The position numbers were made by a program, and so were the translations under genes. The notes beneath the pieces are model-generated. The model was not told where the DNA came from, searched no databases, and saw only the letters and a list, made by a program, of their open reading frames with translations. This document shows, one piece after another, positions 8,750 to 16,244 of a stretch of DNA of 20,705 nucleotides. Every line of letters starts with the position of its first letter. Position 1 is the stretch's first letter. This stretch comes from Promethearchaeota archaeon (GTDB lineage: Archaea > Asgardarchaeota > Lokiarchaeia > Sigynarchaeales > SOKP01), in the NCBI GenBank assembly GCA_030605085.1, contig JAUWBH010000110.1, positions 1-20,705 on the forward strand. The letters run 5' to 3'.

Positions 8750-9084
8750 TTATCCAAATACAGGTAGAAAATTGATTCCTTCTCCACCTAAAAGAATATA
8801 GAAACCATAGGTTATCGCAAATAAGGCGCCGATGATATTAATTGTTCTAAACAAACTTTTATGATTTGATTTTAATTTAGGCATTTTCAATATGCTCCCT
8901 AATAAAAGCATTCCAACCATTACACATAAGGAAAAAATTATTAGCCCTATACCCAATTATTCCAGAGATAAGATTTTTTTCATCCAATTAGGCATGATAA
9001 ATCCTATGTAATATAATAAACTTGACACCATTAGTATTACTTTTATAATAACTAAAGTTATCGGAGTTAATTCAATCAGCGCAT
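8750..9084 (-). pseudogene. Small multi-spanning membrane protein, broken by a frameshift and a stop
   Basis: From an ATG at 9084 the frame stops at once (ATG CGC TGA). The neighbouring frame reads LIELTPITLVIIKVILMVSS and then LLYYIGFIMPNWMKKILSLE up to TAA at 8959-8957. The same frame continues directly after the stop from a TTG: LGIGLIIFSLCVMVGMLLLG, then a loop, then TINIIGALFAITYGFYILLG to the stop at 8750. Joined, it would be a ~110-residue protein with about three membrane helices. The C-terminal 68 residues alone could be translated from the TTG at 8956. I do not recognise the family. Either the gene is decaying, or there are two tiny genes, or there are sequence errors. Confidence 0.45.
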
Positions 9085-9285
9085 CTCAACAGTCCGTATT
9101 TTATTAAAAGCAATAAAGTACTTTTTCTAATAAGTATTCATTATATTTTTTCGGATTTATCTATTAAAACAAAGAATTTTAAATTAGGTATTATTTTAAA
9201 TAATTAATAACTTAGACAAAATTTATACCCATAAATAGTTCTACAGCATAATTCATCAAAGTATAATTATAAGGGGTTAAGAGCA

Positions 9286-9486
9286 ATGCAAAATAGTTAT
9301 AAAATTTCAATACCTAAAGATTTATACGAAAAACTAGAAAAATTATCTGAATTATTAAAGATATCAATTCAAGAAATTGTGCAACTCGCAATTAAAGAAT
9401 TGTTTGATTTGATTAAAAACGATTCTGAAATTTTTCTTGAAAGATTAGGGATCATAAAAAACCTGAAAGAAATAGTAAAGACTTAA
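9286..9486 (+). CDS. Small RHH-like protein
   Basis: A 66-residue protein opens NSYKISIPKDLYEKLEKLSE and continues ISIQEIVQLAIKELFDLIKN. A short strand followed by two helices is the ribbon-helix-helix pattern of CopG/Arc-type DNA-binding dimers. Its Shine-Dalgarno-like AAGGGG lies 9 bases before the ATG. The tail (FLERLGIIKNLKEIVKT) is helical and may contact a partner. No toxin gene is next to it. It is probably a transcription regulator, or an orphan antitoxin. Confidence 0.6.
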   Translation: MQNSYKISIPKDLYEKLEKLSELLKISIQEIVQLAIKELFDLIKNDSEIFLERLGIIKNLKEIVKT

Positions 9487-9538
9487 TATTAAATAAATCT
9501 ATATTTATTTTTCTTGTTTTATTGATGCAATTAAAGAT

Positions 9539-9865
9539 TTAGAGATTCAATGCTTGCGTTAAAATTCTTCTTTTTCTTGTATTTTTGTGTATCACCTGAG
9601 AAATGAATTTTTCTATATCGACTTTTTTTTGTGTCATAATTTTATAGATTTTTAGGCGAGTTGAACTATGCTCCTCTAAAATTCCCGTTTTTTCGAGATA
9701 TTTTAGCGATCTCCATATGAAATTTATTTTAGAATGATTAGAAGAATGTATATTATTAATTTGTCTAATTTTTTTTGTGGTAACTATGTTAATGTTCTTC
9801 TCTATCATTTTATTGATAGCTTCAAGAACCTCTTTCAAATTTTCTACAAAAAAATCCAAATTCAA
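9539..9865 (-). CDS. Probable winged-helix-like regulator, 108 residues
   Basis: The start ATG at 9865 follows AAGGGATATTGA, a good ribosome site. Residues 40-85 (INNIHSSNHSKINFIWRSLK, YLEKTGILEEH, RLKIYKIM) resemble a winged helix: a recognition helix, then a 'leucine-rich end of helix, Gly, beta hairpin' pattern. The N-terminal 35 residues form a helix (NLKEVLEAINKMIEKNINIV). It is basic overall. A small archaeal transcription regulator is the best guess. I know no close family. It is convergent with the RHH-like gene on its left. Confidence 0.5.
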   Translation of the reverse strand: MNLDFFVENLKEVLEAINKMIEKNINIVTTKKIRQINNIHSSNHSKINFIWRSLKYLEKTGILEEHSSTRLKIYKIMTQKKVDIEKFISQVIHKNTRKRRILTQALNL

Positions 9866-9954
9866 TATCCCTTATTAAATAATAATTTTAATCTGACAAT
9901 ATAACACTAAATAACATAATTTCACTTTTTCTTTCATATATTTCGTCCAAATTT

Positions 9955-10245
9955 TTAATGAGAATTATCGTGAATTGCTTCTGGAATTAATATAATAAGA
10001 TTACTTCCTTTAGAATAATCTCCTTTTATTCTATCTTCAACCCAAATTTTACCATTATATGATTTAATTATTTTTTTTACAAGAGTTAATCCAAAACCCA
10101 TACCCTTAGAATTATTTTCTTTTTTATACTTTTCTTGAAAAATATATTTTTTTCTCGATTCTGTTATACCTATTTCGATACTAATTTGAATTACGTTAAA
10201 ATTATATATAAATGTTGTTGTGTTTTTTTTTTTTTTTTTTAGCAA
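9955..10245 (-). pseudogene. Remnant of a histidine-kinase ATPase domain
   Basis: The C-terminal half carries the G2/G3 end of a GHKL ATPase domain: NSKGMGFGLTLVKKIIKSYN, then GKIWVEDRIKGDYSKGS and a last strand NLIILIPEA. The part before it is reduced to SIEIGITESRKKYIF, where an intact kinase has a DNGIGI G1 box. No N box, dimerisation His or sensor domain precedes it. The frame opens at a TTG in an 18-base A run, with AGGAGGA at 10270-10276 upstream but no normal start. It is therefore a decayed fragment of a two-component kinase, not an active one. Decay is by deletion rather than by a hairpin insertion. Confidence 0.65.
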
Positions 10246-10410
10246 AATAGCTAAATTTCTTAATTATTAATCCTCCTATTCAATACAAGAAAAAGATATT
10301 TATAAATTGTTGATTGTGCAATCAGTTTTTATTTAACAAACATATATTTATATTTATAATTAACTTTTATATCATAGTTTATCGGATTTAACAAACTCAA
10401 GAATTAAGAA

Positions 10411-10425
10411 CATTTCACTGAAATG
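10411..10425. promoter_or_regulatory. 15-bp palindrome upstream of the first RHH paralog
   Basis: CATTTCACTGAAATG has perfect 7-bp arms around a central C, about 95 bases before the RHH start. It is a candidate operator for the RHH dimer, which often autoregulates. The rest of 10246-10520 is AT-rich with no gene. Confidence 0.35.
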
Positions 10426-10520
10426 TAAAAGAACACAAGATTTTACACATATGTCACTTGATTAACAAACATTTAATATTCATTCTTAAAAATAAATAAA
10501 TACATACATTATTAAATATC

Positions 10521-10691
10521 ATGGTAAGATATAGAACTATAAGAGTTCCCGATGATTTAGTTGAGACAATTGTAAGTTTTATAGAAAAACATAAAGAATT
10601 AGGCTATAGGTCTCATTCTGAATTTATAATAGATGCTTCGAGACGACGAATTGAAGAATTAATAAATAATAAATTATTTGATCACTCTTAA
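10521..10691 (+). CDS. RHH (CopG-like) DNA-binding protein, paralog 1
   Basis: A 56-residue protein begins MVRYRTIRVPDDLVETIVSF and continues KELGYRSHSEFIIDASRRRI. The pattern is an RHH strand (RYRTIRVP), helix A (DDLVETIVSFIEKH), a turn GYRSHSEF and helix B (IIDASRRRIEEL), as in archaeal CopG regulators. About two thirds of the residues match the gene at 10946. Upstream bases also match, including TCTTAAAAnTAAATAAATA just before the start, so the duplication included the promoter. No Shine-Dalgarno is visible, so it may be leaderless. It is probably an autoregulated transcription factor or antitoxin without a visible toxin. Confidence 0.75.
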   Translation: MVRYRTIRVPDDLVETIVSFIEKHKELGYRSHSEFIIDASRRRIEELINNKLFDHS

Positions 10692-10736
10692 ATAATGTTA
10701 TATCTTATTAGTCTTCTCTATTTGAACAAAAGATTT

Positions 10737-10802
10737 AAGCATTAGTTTTATAAGCATTAGTTTCATAAACATTAGTTTCATAAACATTAGTTTTATAAGC
10801 AT
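10737..10802 (+). repeat. 15-nt tandem repeat, 4.4 copies
   Basis: The unit AAGCATTAGTTTTAT and variants (AArCATTAGTTTyAT) start at 10737, 10752, 10767 and 10782, with a partial copy at 10797. It sits between the two RHH paralogs. It could be an iteron-like binding array or simple slippage; a 15-bp period is near one and a half helical turns. Confidence 0.85.
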
Positions 10803-10945
10803 ATAAGATTTTTACTTATGTGTATATATTTAATATAACTATCTTAATACGGCAATGAAAACTTCAATAAACTGAATTTATGTCATTAATGTAACAAGCA
10901 TGTTTTATTAACTCTTAAAACTAAATAAATATTAATAAATGTATA

Positions 10946-11113
10946 ATGGCAAATTATAGAACAGTAAGAATTCCAGAAGATTTAGTTGAAACGGTTTTGA
11001 AAATTATAGATGAACGTAAAGAATTAGGATACAGATCTCACTCTGAATTCATTATAGACGCTATTAGAAGAAGGGTAGAAGAATTAATTAAAGATACTTT
11101 AAAATTAAAATAA
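10946..11113 (+). CDS. RHH (CopG-like) DNA-binding protein, paralog 2
   Basis: A 55-residue protein begins MANYRTVRIPEDLVETVLKI and continues KELGYRSHSEFIIDAIRRRV. It has the same strand-helix-turn-helix layout as paralog 1, with GYRSHSEFIIDA identical in both. Differences are mostly in helix A and the C-terminus (EELIKDTLKLK). The start is set by the aligned starts of both copies. The upstream ATGTCA and TCTTAAAA-TAAATAAATA blocks are shared. The pair likely arose by tandem duplication and could form homo- and heterodimers; that is inference. Confidence 0.75.
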   Translation: MANYRTVRIPEDLVETVLKIIDERKELGYRSHSEFIIDAIRRRVEELIKDTLKLK

Positions 11114-11183
11114 TTTTTTGTAAATTCAATCTATTTAACTTTTATTTTAGCTTTAAAATAAAAGGATTTTTTTGAAAGCTTTT

Positions 11184-13019
11184 TTAATAAAGTTTCTGCT
11201 TCCAAGATTCTATTGCCTCAAATATCTTTACCTTGTCGTCCTCATCTAGGAGGTTATATTTTGTTTTATATATGCTTACCCAAGTTCCTATATTATGCAA
11301 AGTAACGCAAAAACCAATTTTTTCTAAAATCAAATCAGCTATTTTTTGTAATTCTTGGCTAAATTTATCTCCTTTAAGATTATTTAATTTTTGAATTAAA
11401 CTGTTAAACGCATCGTCTAATTTCATTCCAATTCCATCGCCTTCTTTTGGGTGGAATTTCGACACAAAACTTATTTGAGAGGTTTTTATTTCAGCAATTT
11501 CTTTTGGCTCTGTAACTCTTTCTGGTTCTATTACTTCAGGTTTCTTGATTTCTTCAGGTTTGGCAACTGCCCAACTTGTATCAAGGATAGGTGTCAAAAT
11601 ATCAATTATATGTTTGAAATTACTTCCAAGGCCTATACTATCATCCAAAACTCCTTTTGAATCAGGGTTTTCAACATTAATTACTATATGGTCGTTATCT
11701 CCTTTCAAGGCAATTAAATTCTCGTTGTGAAGTGTTCTAAATTCAAAATTAGGTATTTTTTTGAGACTTTTAACTATATTATCTTCGGGCGAATTAGAAG
11801 AAGCGATTTTTATTCTTAAGCCCGAAGGAATGTTTTGAAACTGCTCAATCTTCAAATAATTTTCCATCTTAGGGACGATAAACATAATTTCTTGTTTAGA
11901 ATTAATGATTATATTTACAATTTCTTCAAGCAATTTAGGCTTACTATTGATGAGCCAGATATTATCTATTTTCGTTTTTTCAGAAGAACTAATTGAATCG
12001 AAATATCCTTGTCTTAAACCTTCTATGCTTTTACCCAATTCTGAAACTTGAGAAATTGAATTTTGAAAAATCTCGTTTAAATTGTCTAAAATTAATTTTT
12101 CTAAACTATTCCAATTATTCAGAAGATTATCTTTATTATTTTTGATAATATCTTGAATTTTGTTCATTCTCGCATTTAAATTATTTATCAGATTCTCTTG
12201 GAATTGCGTAGTATCGTCAATTAAATTATTCATTGATTCTATAACATTCTTATTTATAAAATCTTCGAGTATTTGGCTTAGTGGTTCTTGAATTTTTTTG
12301 AATTCTAGATCAATTAATACTCCTATTGTAGAGACAAATTCCTGCACCATCGATTGAAAATCTGTGCTAAACGAATCTTCAATAACTTCGTATACTTTTT
12401 CAAAATCTTTTTTCTGTTCTAAACCTTTTATTCCAACGATTATTTTTTCTTTAGTTGATTTTAAGATTGTAATTAAATTACTAAATTGCGTTTGAGTAAT
12501 ACTTCTTACATTTTCGTAGAGATCGCTTATAAATTGTTTTATTCTAGATAATTCTTCTTTCAGATTAGATAATATTTTATGACCGTCCTTGAATTTTACC
12601 ATTTCTTCTATTTTTTGTTTTTGAGAGATAATTTCATCGGATAATTCTTTTTCTATCTCTTGAAATTGATTAAATGTAGAATCTAGTTCCAAAGTATCGT
12701 TTTTAAAAAGCTGATATAAAGAATTGACCACTAATCCTTGAATCGATGAGATATTTGTAATATTTGAATGCAGGTTTAAAATAGGTCCGAAAGGGGGTAT
12801 GGCTGTATAATGCGTAAGAATTTCTGGTTTTTGAGGTGTGATTTGAACTAATAATTGGGCGTTAGCAAGCTCGTTAATGATGTTTTTAAAATTATCTGGA
12901 CTTAAATTAGGTACGAAAGAATATAATTCATTATAAGTTAAAAATGACTTACCAAGGCATTCATTATATAATTTAATAGCCTCATGTGATAGGCTAAGTT
13001 GCTTTAAAATTTCTTCCAT
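11184..13019 (-). CDS. TrmB-like coiled-coil protein, 611 residues
   Basis: Residues 1-75 look like a TrmB-type winged helix (LSLSHEAIKLYNECLGKSFL, then helices ending in NIINELANAQLLVQI). Residues 110-340 are long amphipathic coiled coils. Residues ~355-470 resemble the PLD-like/TrmB sensor domain (DNIWLINSKPKLLEEIVNII, QEIMFIVPKM, GLRIKIASS, FEFRTLHNENLIALKGDND). A Pro/Glu linker (EEIKKPEVIEPERVTEPKE) leads to a ~95-residue C-terminal helical domain (GIGMKLDDAFNSLIQKLNNL to ESWKQKLY). No catalytic HKD is visible. A DNA-binding regulator or a structural protein that senses a ligand is possible. It is much longer than ordinary TrmB regulators (~350 residues). ATG start. Confidence 0.65.
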   Translation of the reverse strand: MEEILKQLSLSHEAIKLYNECLGKSFLTYNELYSFVPNLSPDNFKNIINELANAQLLVQITPQKPEILTHYTAIPPFGPILNLHSNITNISSIQGLVVNSLYQLFKNDTLELDSTFNQFQEIEKELSDEIISQKQKIEEMVKFKDGHKILSNLKEELSRIKQFISDLYENVRSITQTQFSNLITILKSTKEKIIVGIKGLEQKKDFEKVYEVIEDSFSTDFQSMVQEFVSTIGVLIDLEFKKIQEPLSQILEDFINKNVIESMNNLIDDTTQFQENLINNLNARMNKIQDIIKNNKDNLLNNWNSLEKLILDNLNEIFQNSISQVSELGKSIEGLRQGYFDSISSSEKTKIDNIWLINSKPKLLEEIVNIIINSKQEIMFIVPKMENYLKIEQFQNIPSGLRIKIASSNSPEDNIVKSLKKIPNFEFRTLHNENLIALKGDNDHIVINVENPDSKGVLDDSIGLGSNFKHIIDILTPILDTSWAVAKPEEIKKPEVIEPERVTEPKEIAEIKTSQISFVSKFHPKEGDGIGMKLDDAFNSLIQKLNNLKGDKFSQELQKIADLILEKIGFCVTLHNIGTWVSIYKTKYNLLDEDDKVKIFEAIESWKQKLY

Positions 13020-13254
13020 TATTGACTCATTTCTCTTATTTATTTTTACTTTCTTTTGAAAAATCCTAATATTCTATATGAAAAAAGTTGTTTTTTAACT
13101 TTTGTAGTTCCAATTTTTTAGTCGATAACAGAACGAAAAATAAAGATATTTAATAGGAAATTTTTATAATATTTTTAAAATACATAAATATTTTTGAACT
13201 ACAATTTAAAATTAATAAAATAACTAAATACTGCTCGATATGAGGTGAAATATT

Positions 13255-13743
13255 TTGCCAGCAAGGTATTATAAAAAAGGAAAGAAAACTCACGCAAAAG
13301 GAGAACGATTTACGCAAGATAATGTGGGTAAGGAGAAAGAACGATTTTTAGTGAGTGTAGATTTAATGTCTTTGAAAACGCTAAAAGATTACGACTCTCT
13401 TGGCAGAGTAGGAGAATTTTACTTTAAGGTGGATGGCGCGAAGACATTTAAAGCAAGATTTCCAAATAAGGGTGTTATTAAATTAAGGAAGAATCAAGCT
13501 TTTACTTCAAAAGCAGACATGACATTATGGAGTGAGTTTAAGACCGTAAGAACCGGTAAAGAAAACATACTTCCCTTAAAGATTTTATTGCGAGAACAAG
13601 ACCACCTCAAAAAAGACTCTACTATTGCTGAACTAGAATTAGAGATAGATTTACCAATGAAAACCAAATATGTAATTATACAAGACGACAAAGAAAATAC
13701 AAAAGCTAAGCTTCGAATTCAAGCAACAAGAACACGATATTAG
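13255..13743 (+). CDS. Unknown beta-strand-rich protein, 162 residues
   Basis: A strong Shine-Dalgarno (GAGGTGA, 13242-13248) sits six bases before a TTG start. The first 25 residues are basic (ARYYKKGKKTHAKGERFTQD). The rest alternates short strands: RFLVSVDLMSLKTL, GEFYFKVDGAKTFKARFP, KGVIKLRKNQAFT, ADMTLWSEFK, LPLKILLREQD, IAELELEIDL, TKYVIIQDD, KAKLRIQATRTRY. About eight strands suggest a C2-like or immunoglobulin-like sandwich; the Asp-containing loops (REQDHLKKD) could bind Ca2+. This fold guess is weak and I know no named family. It is transcribed divergently from the TrmB-like gene with 235 bases between, and a T run follows the stop. Confidence 0.6.
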   Translation: MPARYYKKGKKTHAKGERFTQDNVGKEKERFLVSVDLMSLKTLKDYDSLGRVGEFYFKVDGAKTFKARFPNKGVIKLRKNQAFTSKADMTLWSEFKTVRTGKENILPLKILLREQDHLKKDSTIAELELEIDLPMKTKYVIIQDDKENTKAKLRIQATRTRY

Positions 13744-13755
13744 AAATAAGAATTA

Positions 13756-13763
13756 TTTTTTTT
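13756..13763 (+). terminator. T-run terminator after the 162-residue gene
   Basis: Eight T follow the stop by 12 bases, with further T-rich stretches to about 13795. This fits archaeal T-tract termination without a hairpin. Confidence 0.4.
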
Positions 13764-13892
13764 CTTTAAATTTTATTTTAATCTTTTAATTTTTAGATTT
13801 AAACAATCTTCTATTATCTGTTAGTTGCTAATTTTGCTATAATTACCACTAATCAAAAAGTAAAAGAGATTTAAGAAAATTTATTTTCTACA

Positions 13893-14150
13893 TTATTTCT
13901 TATTCTTATCGTCCTCAAATTTGAAAGATTCAAATAATTCCAGATTTAATTTTTTTGCTAAATCGAACCCCGTATCAAAGAACAGTTTTATAGATTTATA
14001 AAAAAGATCGCTTAACAAATTATCTACATTTGAATCTTCATTTAATTCCGAAAACATCTTTTTCGCATCATTTTTTTGCTCTTCCACTTTTCTTTTTAAT
14101 TCTGGGAGCTCTTCCAAATCTGGACTCTGATTATTTTCTATAAAATTCAC
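13893..14150 (-). CDS. Small acidic/helical protein downstream of the acyltransferase
   Basis: An 85-residue charged protein with two predicted helices (LEELPELKRKVEEQKNDAKK and LLSDLFYKSIKLFFDTGFDL) and a charged tail EDDKNKK. The first codon is taken as GTG at 14150, but it overlaps the ribosome-site-like GAGGTG, so the true start could be a few codons later. It follows the acyltransferase stop by 26 bases and is probably co-transcribed. The amphipathic helix around KSIKLFFDTGFDLAKKL could lie on a membrane surface. I do not recognise the family. Confidence 0.5.
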   Translation of the reverse strand: MNFIENNQSPDLEELPELKRKVEEQKNDAKKMFSELNEDSNVDNLLSDLFYKSIKLFFDTGFDLAKKLNLELFESFKFEDDKNKK

Positions 14151-14176
14151 CTCTCTTTTTTCTAATTTAAATTCAT

Positions 14177-14878
14177 TTATAATTCTTCTTCAATTTCAGG
14201 TCTTTTTCTAAGAGTATCAATAATATTAATTAAGTCTGCTGCAAGCTCGTATCTCTGCGGTCGATATTTGTCTCGATTCAACTTTTTATCAATCTTAAGT
14301 GGATTTCCAACTTTAACTCTAAAACCGCTTATAGGAATTAAATCGAACAACTTTGTTTTTTCAGTGTATACCGCCAACGGAACAATTGGGGCTTGTCCCG
14401 CGATGGCAAATTTGATTATTCCCGCCATCGATTTTACTTGAATTTCATGGTCAAAACGCGCCTCTGGAGTCATTCCTACAAGGTCGCCTTTTTTATTTAA
14501 TATTTCAAAAATCTTATCTATCGGCTCGGTGTCTTCCTTGCTCTCGGTTCCACGAATCATCCCCAGACTTTTAAGGAGTGGTCCCGCAATTTGATGCTTC
14601 ATGATTTTTGGATGGAGCATGAAATGTATTTTTCTCCCCGTTAACTGGCTTATAATAGCCATATCTAAGAAAACATTCTTGCTAATCGTTGTTAGAATTG
14701 CTTTTCCTCTAAGAGGGATGTTTTCAGCTCCTTCTATTTTCAAATCAGTAAACATTTTTAACGCCGCTCCACTAATTCCTTTAACGCTCATATATAAAAG
14801 ATCTCCCATAAGCTCTTTTTTACTCAATCTGGGTTTCTCTTCTTCTTCCTCTTCTAAAACAGGTGTACTTTCAACCAT
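14177..14878 (-). CDS. PlsC-like acyltransferase with an altered catalytic motif
   Basis: The 233-residue protein has the layout of 1-acyl-glycerol-3-phosphate acyltransferases: LKIEGAENIPLRGKAILTT leading to motif I, then a GxxR-type region (KSLGMIRGTES), motif III GMTPEARFD (the family has FPEGTRS), and motif IV APIVPLAVY. Motif I should be NHxxxxD, but here it is SKNVFLD, with Lys where the catalytic His should be. The protein may therefore be inactive, use different chemistry, or serve as a binding protein. There is no transmembrane anchor. The N-terminus is acidic (EEEEEEKPRLSKKE). The start ATG has GGAGGT eight bases ahead. The promoter region is a near-identical copy of the one before the activase gene, so the two may be co-regulated in acyl-chain metabolism. 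Confidence 0.75.
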   Translation of the reverse strand: MVESTPVLEEEEEEKPRLSKKELMGDLLYMSVKGISGAALKMFTDLKIEGAENIPLRGKAILTTISKNVFLDMAIISQLTGRKIHFMLHPKIMKHQIAGPLLKSLGMIRGTESKEDTEPIDKIFEILNKKGDLVGMTPEARFDHEIQVKSMAGIIKFAIAGQAPIVPLAVYTEKTKLFDLIPISGFRVKVGNPLKIDKKLNRDKYRPQRYELAADLINIIDTLRKRPEIEEEL

Positions 14879-14932
14879 TTTTTTATACCTCCAATTATAT
14901 TTTATAATTTGTAAATAAATTCGTTTACTTTC

Positions 14933-15043
14933 GAGGTTTTTTATATATTAGCTCTATAATTTTATCTTAATTATATTCTCTAAATAAAGCGGATTTATAT
15001 AAAAAGATCTTCAATAAAACAACATTCTCAAAAGTATGAAATT
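14933..15043 (-). repeat. 111-bp direct repeat, copy A (promoter of the acyltransferase)
   Basis: It matches 18999-19109 at 108 of 111 positions without gaps. Both copies lie immediately upstream of a gene on the minus strand (acyltransferase here, activase there). It contains TTTATATAAA at 14994-15003, a good archaeal TATA element. The transcript would start within the repeat and carry a shared leader. Confidence 0.9.
14994..15003 (-). promoter_or_regulatory. TATA element in repeat copy A
   Basis: TTTATATAAA, preceded on the minus strand by GATCTT, lies ~116 bases before the acyltransferase ATG. The same element at the same offset occurs in copy B. Its conservation in a duplicated promoter makes it more credible than other AT-rich matches. 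Confidence 0.55.
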
Positions 15044-15116
15044 AGTATTTTTTGTATTTGTTGCTTATAAAGAGTTTCAGATAGAGAATAAAAAAAAGAA
15101 AGAAAAATTTTCTTGG

Positions 15117-15323
15117 TCAATTATTTAGTTTCTTAAGATTAATACCAATTTCGTTGGTAATAATTTGCCTTTCCTCTTCTGTTATATTTAGACTATATCT
15201 CTCTCTAGTGATTTTAGTCCAAAGATAATGCAAAAATCTACCCTGTTTTTCGTTTAATCTCGGAAACTCTGTAAATAATTCTCCGTATTTCGCATCGGGG
15301 TGGTGGTTTAAAAAAGAAAGCAT
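15117..15323 (-). CDS. Unknown small helical protein, 68 residues
   Basis: A 68-residue protein opens MLSFLNHHPDAKYGELFTEF and continues with helices (LNEKQGRFLHYLWTKITRER; TEEERQIITNEIGINLKKL). The mix of helices and conserved-looking aromatic residues suggests a real small DNA- or protein-binding domain, but I cannot name it. It starts at an ATG only 15 bases from the start of the divergent gene at 15339, so both would need overlapping promoters, or be leaderless, if both starts are right. Confidence 0.5.
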   Translation of the reverse strand: MLSFLNHHPDAKYGELFTEFPRLNEKQGRFLHYLWTKITRERYSLNITEEERQIITNEIGINLKKLNN

Positions 15324-15338
15324 TTATACTGAGATATT

Positions 15339-15695
15339 TTGATATACGAAAAAGTATTGGAAGATAAAAAATATCTAAATTTAGCTATCTATGGCGTTTG
15401 GCGTTCTAAAGAGCCAGACTTAACATTAATATTAACTATTTTAAAAAATGATAGAAACCTATTTGAACTGGACAAGAATAATGTTATTATATATGTCAAC
15501 GGAGACGAAAAGAAAATAATTCCTTATTTCAAAAAAATTATTAAATTATATTTCAGAGAGTTTGTTCAAAAAACTCTCAAGGAAGTTGTCTATTTAACTA
15601 GTGGTAAATATCCTATATCTGAAAAAGAATTCATTAATAAATATTCTTATATTATAGAAGGAATTAATAAAGAAATGACGAAGAAATTGAGATAA
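15339..15695 (+). CDS. Unknown protein, 118 residues
   Basis: It opens at TTG (MIYEKVLEDKKYLNLAIYGV) with no clear ribosome site. It has strands (LTLILTILKN, NNVIIYVNGDEK) followed by basic helices (IIPYFKKIIKLYFREFVQKT; EFINKYSYIIEGINKEMTKK). The composition is AT-driven, with many Lys, Ile and Asn. I do not recognise a family and see no catalytic motif. It is transcribed divergently from the 68-residue gene. It could be a roadblock-like or regulatory domain, but nothing in the sequence decides that. Confidence 0.5.
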   Translation: MIYEKVLEDKKYLNLAIYGVWRSKEPDLTLILTILKNDRNLFELDKNNVIIYVNGDEKKIIPYFKKIIKLYFREFVQKTLKEVVYLTSGKYPISEKEFINKYSYIIEGINKEMTKKLR

Positions 15696-15867
15696 AATGG
15701 TTTGATTCAAAAAATCCACTTTCGTACAATTTTTCACAAAAAAAATTAAAGATTAAATCTCTAAATTGAAAATCAATTGATTAAATAACATTGCCATTGA
15801 GAATTCTAAGACATCATTTATATTTAATTAAGTCTGAATCTGAAATTTTTAAATTTTAAGAAAAAGT

Positions 15868-16148
15868 TTACCCGAATTCAGCGCGTTTCCCGTGATGAGC
15901 AAAATACGCTTTCTCAGCTGCTGCAAGTATAGCTGCTCGATCGATTGGAGTATATCCCAGTCCGAGAAGCGATTTTATATCACATCGATTTGCTATATCG
16001 CAACAATGCAGAATATATTCAAATAGGTATTTAAGATATTCTGGTTTAAATTTTTTGTCTTTTAATTTCTGTATCTCCTTTTCTATCTCAGGAGTCTTTT
16101 CAAGAATTGAACTAAGTTCTTTTTCTGTTATTTTGATAATAAAAACAT
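15868..16148 (-). CDS. Unknown ~93-residue helical protein with a one-base shift just after its ATG
   Basis: A long open frame from 16140 down to TAA 15870-15868 reads IIKITEKELSSILEKTPEIE, then YLKYLFEYILHCCDIANRCD, then GLGYTPIDRAAILAAAEKAY and FAHHGKRAEFG. It has clear coding character but no start codon of its own. An ATG at 16148 lies one base out of frame, separated by a run of five T. Six T would give MFFIIKITEK. The cause may be a homopolymer sequencing error, slippage, or a start at ATT. The protein is all-helical with three Cys (HCCDIANRC). No family is recognised. It is divergent from the LRR gene. Confidence 0.6.
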
Positions 16149-16169
16149 TTTTAAGTCTAAAATGTTAGT

Positions 16170-16198
16170 TTTTATTGACAAAAAATTTGTCAATAAAA
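16170..16198. promoter_or_regulatory. 29-bp perfect inverted repeat between divergent genes
   Basis: TTTTATTGACAAA and its exact reverse complement flank an AAA centre. It sits in the 96-base gap between the 15868 gene and the LRR gene. It could be an operator for a dimeric regulator, or an RNA hairpin. Its size is close to the ~30-nt hairpin insertions elsewhere in the window. Confidence 0.6.
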
Positions 16199-16212
16199 CG
16201 CGCTTAGGCGCG
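16199..16212 (+). promoter_or_regulatory. GC-rich hairpin upstream of the LRR gene
   Basis: CGCGC-TTAG-GCGCG is a perfect 5-bp stem with a 4-base loop, directly abutting the larger inverted repeat. It stands out in AT-rich surroundings. It lies 33 bases before the LRR start, in the likely 5' leader, followed by an A run. Confidence 0.5.
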
Positions 16213-16244
16213 AAAAAGGAAACAAATAAGAGGATAAGTAAACG

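Noticed and set aside
8590..8787. 65-residue hydrophobic frame on the minus strand
   Set aside because: It overlaps the end of the membrane-protein frame, has AT-driven composition, and shows no ribosome site or family pattern.
9955..10245. Functional histidine kinase, or another hairpin insertion in it
   Set aside because: The G1 and N boxes are missing by deletion and no removable segment restores them.
10737..10802. CRISPR array
   Set aside because: The 15-bp units are directly adjacent with no spacers.
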